18,078 bases of DNA from positions 1 to 18,078 of the forward strand of contig JAZQEH010000050.1 of the NCBI GenBank assembly GCA_045538895.1. The letters run 5' to 3'. Position numbers and translations under genes: made by a program. The notes beneath the pieces were generated by a model. That model was not told the origin of the DNA. It did not search any database and saw nothing but the letters and a program-made list of their open reading frames with translations. Every line of letters starts with the position of its first letter. The first letter of the stretch is position 1. Shown one piece after another: positions 8,069-15,200 of the stretch. The DNA comes from UMGS902 sp045538895 (GTDB lineage Bacteria; Bacillota; Clostridia; Oscillospirales; CAG-272).

Positions 8069-8119
8069 CAACCTGAGTTATCTAAAAAAACAACCTCTCT
8101 CGCAAAAAGTCAAAAACGT

Positions 8120-8160
8120 TGTTAACGATTTGTGCAACTTTACTGTAATTCTCTGTTAAC
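8120..8160. promoter_or_regulatory. Paired TGTTAAC repeats, candidate regulator binding sites
   Basis: TGTTAAC occurs at 8120-8126 and 8154-8160, 34 bases apart in direct orientation, each containing the palindrome GTTAAC. They lie between the divergent promoters, about 50 to 90 bases upstream of the rhamnosidase -35 box and just before the regulator's -35 box. That is a typical place for AraC-family operators. Assignment to the adjacent regulator is inference from position alone. Confidence 0.3.
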
Positions 8161-8162
8161 AC

Positions 8163-8191
8163 TTGAAACCTTGCGAAAAATGTTTTATTAT
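8163..8191 (+). promoter_or_regulatory. Probable promoter of the AraC-family regulator gene
   Basis: TTGAAA (8163-8168), a 17-base spacer and TATTAT (8186-8191) form a good vegetative promoter. Initiation near 8198 would give a leader of about 34 bases ahead of the ATG at 8232. This also argues against translation from the in-frame TTG at 8163, which is part of the -35 box. Confidence 0.6.
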
Positions 8192-8220
8192 TCTATTAGA
8201 AGCACAGTTTTTATTGCTTA

Positions 8221-8225
8221 CGGAG
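8221..8225 (+). promoter_or_regulatory. Ribosome binding site deciding the AraC regulator start
   Basis: CGGAG with a 6-base spacer precedes the ATG at 8232. It supports a 318-residue product rather than one extended 23 residues upstream. Confidence 0.65.
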
Positions 8226-8231
8226 TTAAAA

Positions 8232-9188
8232 ATGAAAAAAGAGATTTTAGATAAATTATCAGAAATAACCGAAGAAGAACAAGCCTTGCTTGACGGTTCT
8301 CTCAATATCAACCGTGACATTTATATGCAAAGCGAGAAGAACACTATTAACGCACAAAAGTTAATAGACAGCGGCAAACTAATTACAATTCGTCCCCACA
8401 CACGCTTTGTTCATTTTCCGAAACATACCCATGATTACATTGAAATCGTATATATGTGCAAAGGTGCGACTACGCATATTATTAACGGGAATGAAGTAAA
8501 GCTTTTATGCGGAGAAACACTGATTTTAAACCAGCATGCATCGCAGGAAATATTCCCTGCGGGCAAAGACGATATTGCTGTTAACTTTATAATCATACCG
8601 CAGTTTTTTATCAAAGCACTTGAGATGATGGACGAGGAAGAAACTCCACTCCGCCGCTTTATAATCGACTGCATTACCGGCAAAGAAAGCACTAACGGAT
8701 ATCTGCATCTTAAAACAGCTAATATTCAGGAAATACACAATCTGTTTGAGAACTTGATTTTATCCTTTGTGGAAATGAAAAAGGGCAAACGAAAAATCAA
8801 TGAATATCTCCTTGGAATACTGCTTCTTGAATTTATCAACAACTCCGAAGTATTCGATTTGGAAAAAACAGAAAAAGGTGCTATTCTTGAAGTGTTACGT
8901 TATATCGAAAACAATTATGCTGACGGAACACTTGCAAAGTTCTCAGAACAGTCGCATTACGATTTTCACTGGATATCCCGTGAACTCAAGCAAAAGACAG
9001 GTAAAACATTTACCGTGCTTTTGCAAGAGAAACGGCTTTTACAAGCAGAGTTTTTATTGCATACCACAAAAATGCGTGTATCCGATATTTCAATAGCTGT
9101 TGGCTATAACAATACAAATTATTTTCATAAAATTTTTGAAAAACGATACGGCATGTCACCGAAAAAGTATCGGGATGCGATGAAATGA
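8232..9188 (+). CDS. AraC family transcriptional regulator with cupin sensor domain
   Basis: This 318-residue cytoplasmic regulator has an N-terminal cupin-type sensing domain (about 45-150) with the motif HTHDYIEIVY from His65, and a C-terminal double-HTH AraC domain (about 217-316). The first helix-turn-helix lies around LAKFSEQSHYDFHWISRELK. The second follows VSDISIAVGYNNTNYFHKIF and ends with the family signature YGMSPKKYR. Proteins of this type usually sense a sugar through the cupin fold and activate a neighbouring catabolic gene. It is transcribed divergently from the GH78 gene across a 227-base spacer, so rhamnose or a rhamnose-containing oligosaccharide is a plausible effector (inference). 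Its coding sequence looks more AT-rich than the flanking enzyme genes. It ends in a strong bidirectional terminator. Confidence 0.9.
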   Translation: MKKEILDKLSEITEEEQALLDGSLNINRDIYMQSEKNTINAQKLIDSGKLITIRPHTRFVHFPKHTHDYIEIVYMCKGATTHIINGNEVKLLCGETLILNQHASQEIFPAGKDDIAVNFIIIPQFFIKALEMMDEEETPLRRFIIDCITGKESTNGYLHLKTANIQEIHNLFENLILSFVEMKKGKRKINEYLLGILLLEFINNSEVFDLEKTEKGAILEVLRYIENNYADGTLAKFSEQSHYDFHWISRELKQKTGKTFTVLLQEKRLLQAEFLLHTTKMRVSDISIAVGYNNTNYFHKIFEKRYGMSPKKYRDAMK

Positions 9189-9228
9189 AAAATTATTAAA
9201 CGCCTTGTTAATTCTGGTGCTTTTAACA

Positions 9229-9256
9229 AAAAAGCCTCTCACGTGAGAGGCTTTTT
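9229..9256. terminator. Bidirectional intrinsic terminator between convergent genes
   Basis: A perfect 28-base palindrome, centred on CACGTG, has A5 at its left end and T5 at its right end. It sits 40 bases after the AraC regulator stop codon and 11 bases beyond the stop of the giant minus-strand gene (9268), so it serves both convergent transcripts. Confidence 0.93.
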
Positions 9257-9267
9257 GTTATTACAGA

Positions 9268-12200
9268 TTATTTTGTCATTAGTTTCATGATACGGATCAC
9301 ATCGACGAGGCTTACTTTGCCGTCGCCGTTAACATCGCCGTTTGCGAGGGGGATATTATTAACAATCGCACGGACAAGCTCAAGCACATCCGCAACAGTA
9401 ACAATTCTGTCACCATTGATATCGCCGGGAATATCGCTGTAATAATAAGTTTCACTTGTGCCATCTGTGAAATTAAGCACTATTTCTTCTTTTGCTCTTA
9501 CGACGTATACATTTGTGCCTTGGGTAACAATGTCTTCATATACAACACCGTCAACCACGGCATTTGCAACAGTCTTGCCTTCTGTAGGAAGTTCGACATA
9601 TGTGCCCTCGACGCCGTATTTTGCCCCTATATAGCTTTCGGTAGAGCGGTAAATATCCGAAACCGTGAGATATCCGCACTGTACAAGCGTGCCTACGCCC
9701 TCGGTAATGTCGGTATTATCCGGCTCAAAGAGGAACGCAGTAAGTATCGCACGGTATCCGTCTACGGGAATAAGATATGCACCGTTTTCAAATGTGTATG
9801 CCTGCTCTGCACCGACGATTGCACGTGTCTCGGTGCCGCTGTACCGCGAAAGTGTAAGAGTGATGCCTGCCTCAAGGCTGACATATTCAATGCCGTGGCG
9901 GTCGAGAAGTGCAAGCATCGAGTCGATGTTTGCAAGATCGGCAGAAACCACATATGCAGTCGCCATTGTGCGATAACGTGCCGCAACATTGTAAACGTCA
10001 GTCCATTGAGGATTGTCCGCATAGCGAATGGTTGCATCGGGACCGGGGAGCGGGTTGTTCCAGTACAAACCGTAACCGGGGAGTCTTGCTGTCGCCTGGT
10101 CGATAACGATGGGTCGGCGAGCATTGAAAATCTGTGCGGAGAGTCCAAGCTCCTCTCTTGCTTTTGCAACCGCACCGGCAATCGCACCCTCGGATTCGAT
10201 TGCCAGACCTACGAGTTCCTTGACAACCGCTACCTGTGTGAATACACGGCGAGCATAGTTTGCATCCGCTTCGGTTCCGGGAATCTCGGTAGTATACGCA
10301 AAAGAACCAAGATTGGAACAATAGTTACGGGAGAAATTAGGTGCTACGTTCTTTTCATAGAACCAGATACGCATACCTTTTTCTTCTACTCCGTGCAATG
10401 TATCTGCACACAGCTTTTCACCGATATTGTCACTTGCGGCTGCAAGGTCGCCATACAAGATATCCATTGTCTTAGCGTGAGGACCGCTTATATTTCCGTA
10501 ATAGGAAAGACCTGCATCGTAAATATCGGTCATAATATCGCCGTCAGACCATACGGGAGTAGCAAGCGATTCATGCAGATCCACGGTAATGGTTGGCATA
10601 AACTTCTGATAAACCGAGGTGTAGGTCTGCGATGCAATATCAGAAAGTGCCATATAGTCACGGTTTATGTTAGTATTGGCAACATCTGCATCGGTTCCAC
10701 GTGAGTAGATATACAATCCCTCGGGATTTATATTAGGCAGAATGATAACTGCACCGAGATAACCGCTTGCAAACACTTCTTCTCCGTATTCTCCGCAAAG
10801 CTCGGAGATATACGCAAGAGCGCCTTCTGCACCGGAAGGCTCACAGCCGTGCACACCGCCCGATATCATAACTACCTCACGTCCCTTTGTAGCGCTGACA
10901 ATTCTGCCTATCTCCTCAATGGTTGCCCCCTCGGGAATCTCGTCCTTGGTGAATATTACCACAGGGAAATCAAAGCCGCGAACTGTTGTTTTTGACGGAT
11001 AGAAGGTGTACATATAATCGCATTCCGCCTGCTTTTCGGCAAGAAATGCAACTGTTTCTTCATGTGTAGTAAATCTTATCGAGCCTGTTGGATGATTCTT
11101 GAAATAGGGAGAATCGGGAGTCTTGAAGCCCTCAATGTTTGAAGTGTCATAGAATTCTTCAAGAACCTGATCGGTATGAAGCCCTGCAAAGCGTGCCTCA
11201 TATCCGATTCCCTGCTTTGCATCAAACTCTACATATACATCCATCTTCTCACTTCTGCCGTCTACATAGAAAAACTTACGCTGATAGTTGGTAGAGGTGT
11301 AAATTAAAACGCTGTTATGAAGTCCGGGAGTGAGTGTATATGTTGCACTGGTATCAGTCGACGAGTCGGGAGTAAGCCAGCCGCCTGCATCGACCTTGCC
11401 GGCACGGGTACGGATTTCGCAGCCCTCTTTAAAATGTACTGTAACTACGGTTTGCTTAAACGAACCGTCAAAATCAACCGAATAATCGTTGCCGCTCTGA
11501 ATGAGTGTTTCGTTATCCTGTGCTACATAGTTAATCTCAGCACCGTCAGAAACAGTAGTGACCGAAACGTAAGTTTTAGGCAAAGGCAAACCGTTAATGG
11601 AAAGTGCCGTCTTTCCTGAAAGCGTGCCGACTTTAAGCAAATTATTTGCACCGATCAAAAGATTACCGCCGCCGATAAGTGTATCTACAGTGGAGGAAAC
11701 ACCGAGAGAAAGGCTGCTTCCGTTTGAAAGGTCTATCACGGTGGTGTCCGCAGTGCCAATCTTACCCACGATTTCGCCGCCCTTTACGGTAACGGTCGTC
11801 TTACCTACAACTGTTGCTTCTTCACCGCCGATGCCATTTACATCGCCGTAAATGCTGCCGCCGCTTACAGTGACAGTTGCAGTACCGCTGAGCGTACTGC
11901 CTGCCGAACCGCCGCCGTATACATTTCTTGCACCTGCGGGTTCGGGCCACGAGCTTGCATCGTTGGTCTTGTAATAACAAAGCTTACCGCCGTTAATTTC
12001 AACAGTAGAATTGCCGCTTACCGTAGAGGAATAGGAGCCGCCGAAGAGATTGCCCCAAACAAGACCGCCGTTTATAGCGGTGTGAGTATTACCCTCAAGA
12101 GGTGAAGCGTATCCGCCTGCATAAACAGAATAATAAACGAAAGAATTACCGTCGATAGTAACATAAGTGTCACCGATATGGGTAACGTCTTTTCCTCTGG

Positions 12201-15200
12201 AAGCACCGATAACATTTGTTGTTACCGAAGCACCTCCGAGTACGGTCAAGTGGGTATCACCCGTAAAGGTATAGGAACCGCTACCTCCCGAACCGAGTGT
12301 GCCACCGACAAGTCCTGCGGGTGCAGATGAAACATAAAGCATAGCTGCTTCACCGCCGAAGGTAACGTATGCATCGCCGGTAAAATTACCGATGTAGCTA
12401 CCGCCGCAAACCGAGTTTTCAAACATACCTCCGCTGATTTCCACAATGGAGTTACCGTAGAAATCGCCCTTGTAGTTACCGCCGAACAGATTGCGGAAGT
12501 GACCTGCCTTAATAGTTATGTGCGAACCGCCGCTATGAGTACCGCTAAGAGTACCACCCACAATAGAAAGCCACTGGTAGCCTGTGTAGTTAAGACAAAT
12601 TACGCTTTCTTCAATGACAAGTTTGTTACCTGCCGCCGCAATATAATAGTTTCCGTCTGTATTCTTTACACGTTCGAGAACAACATTTTCAAAAGTGGTG
12701 TCGCCGCCGAGTGTGAAGTTAGCAGAAATCTGCAGTGCCGCTGTATCTGTATAATCCTTACCGTCATATACGCTTGTGATAGTAACCGCTGCCGTCCCTG
12801 GAAGAACGGTTTCAGAAGAAATTGCGGTGTTGCCTGCAACAACTACAGTTCCGCCGCCGGGCATATCCGAAAGTGCCGCCGAAAGAGATGTATATGCACC
12901 TTCAGTCTTGCCGGTGCCATCCACATAAACGGTCCTTGGCTCTGCCTCGGGTTCTTTAATCTCACGCTGAGAATACGTACCGTCTTCTAAAACAGCCTCA
13001 TAGCCATTATCCACAAGGAATATGGGTTGCTCATTTTCATTATATTTGCCTGCACTGACAGTCTTGTTTCCACGCAAGTCAATCATCAATTTAGATGTAC
13101 CGTTAAACGTCCCCGAATAACTCATTGCAGAAAGTGTTCCGGTTACGGTTACATTAGAAACTTCAACCGTTGCAGTACCGTTAAATGTTCCCTGATTGTT
13201 ACCGCCGTAGATAACATTATATGTTCCAGCTTTGATAACAAGGTGAGCATCATATTCGACAGTACCTGAACTTATACCGCCAAGTACAGAAAGCCATTTT
13301 GCGCCGTCCGTTTTGGAAGTTGTAACGTTTTCACCGATGGTAAGCTTATTGCCCTGTGCATAAATATATCCGTATGTACCGGAGGTGCTTACCAGCTCAA
13401 TGTTATCAATTTCCACTTCGCTTGTCAGTTTGAAAGTACGCGCAATAGTAAGTTTCGCGCCGTTTTGACCGGTTATTTTCACCTTGCCGTTCTTCTTGGT
13501 AAGTTCAACCACACCGCTTACTGTCGTATCGCCGCAAACGATAACTTCGCCGCCGTTATCGTTAAGTGCCTCAACTGCCTCTTGCAAGGTAGCATATGCG
13601 TCTGCGGTAGCACCTGTTCCATCTACATATACGGTAGTGGGTGCTTCCGGAACAACATCTGTCTGCGTTGCGGTATCAAAATGCGATGCATAATCGCTCG
13701 GCAGAGTTACCGTAGAAGTGTAATACAGCTCACGTGTTCCGTTTGCAAAATAAGTTGCCGAAGAATTCTTAAAGGCACCAACTGCCGCATTGTCTTCCAT
13801 GTGGAGAATTGCACTGCCGTTCATACCAACAGTATTGCCCGAAAGATATGCGGTGTTTACATTTACATTTTCATTGAGGTAAACGATACCCGTACCTCCC
13901 TTTGCACCGGTACCCATGGCACCGAAATACAGAGAATTTATATCCGCAGTTCCGCCAACTGTAACAGTTACGGTGCCGCTATGAGAAAGGGCAATATTAC
14001 GGCTGAAGGCGCTGACCACAGCAAACTTGCCGCTGAAAACTTTAATTTCATTTGTTTTTCCGCTTGCAAGTGCGCCGTTCTTTTCTTCACCGTTCTGGCC
14101 GCCTATAAGATACATGCGGTATGCGCTTGTGCCGTCGGTGTTTACAGCGGCAAAATCATATCCGACCGTAAGCGGATAAAGGTTTGCACAAAAGCCCGCC
14201 GAACTCTTATCAAGCTTTGCTGTAAGTCCGTCTATTTCTGTAGGACCGTTGAACTTGATAAATCCGGTACCGTTATATCGGATAGATGCATCCGCAACCT
14301 CGCGATAATCAACACCGCCGTATACGCTGGTGAGCTTAACGGGAGCAGTATGCGTTGGAAACTCTACTGTTGCCGAGGTTGTATATTCGCCTACGAAAAC
14401 TACTGTACCGCCGTCCTCGCAAAGCAACGTATACGCCATTTCAATGTCGGATGTGGGTGAAGTAGGAGTTCTGCCATCACCGCTGCCGCTTGCCGAAACA
14501 AATACAACATCAAGATTTGTAATGGCTTCGCGATTTGTAACAGTTACAGAACCGGTATTTTTGCTCTCATCATATACAACCGTACCGGAAACAGTTCCCT
14601 CGGAAGCGTAATCTGCACACGCAAATCCATAAGGCAACGAAGCCGAGATAGAACCCGTGAGGTAGTTCTGTCCCACTGCTCCAACGTTTCCACCATTTGC
14701 ATAGTAACCGTTTCCAAAAGTGGCGGTAAGATTTCCGCTATACGTTCCAAAAGGTGCAGCTGTATCTACACGGAGGTTGCCGAGCATAAAGTTCTTGAAC
14801 GTACCGTTTCCGTTAAACGTTACCGTACAATCAGTATTACACGAAGCGGTTGCATCAGTATCACGCTTATAAGTGGCGTAACCTGCCGCAAAAGACCAAT
14901 CGCCCGAAAGCATTACGGTTTCAGAAAGTGTAATATCATTCCACATACCGATAAGGTATGTATCCGCAACGGTAGTTTTCAGCGTGATATTATCCAATGT
15001 AGCGTCACTGTAAAGTCTGAACTGTCCGCCATCAGTTATCGCAAGCGCAGCATCTTCGCCTTCGCCGACAATATTAAGTTTTGCAACGCCCAAAGGAGTT
15101 TGAATATTCGCATTGTAAGAAATGGTTCCGCTTACGTGAAGTGTTACCTCTTCACCGGCAGGAGCATAGGAAAACGCAATGTCAAGTCTGGATGTAGGAT

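Noticed and set aside
8163..8231. Upstream TTG start for the AraC regulator
   Set aside because: The TTG forms part of a good -35 box, and the ATG at 8232 has its own ribosome binding site.
9520..10704. 394-residue open frame on the + strand opposite the giant gene
   Set aside because: It is antisense to the M14 and C-terminal coding region; its Cys/Ile/Arg-rich composition, lack of motifs and lack of a ribosome binding site mark it as a shadow of the real frame.
13465..14460. 331-residue + strand open frame opposite the beta-helix units
   Set aside because: Antisense shadow of the repeat-rich gene with low-complexity Cys/Ile/Arg composition; no recognisable domain.
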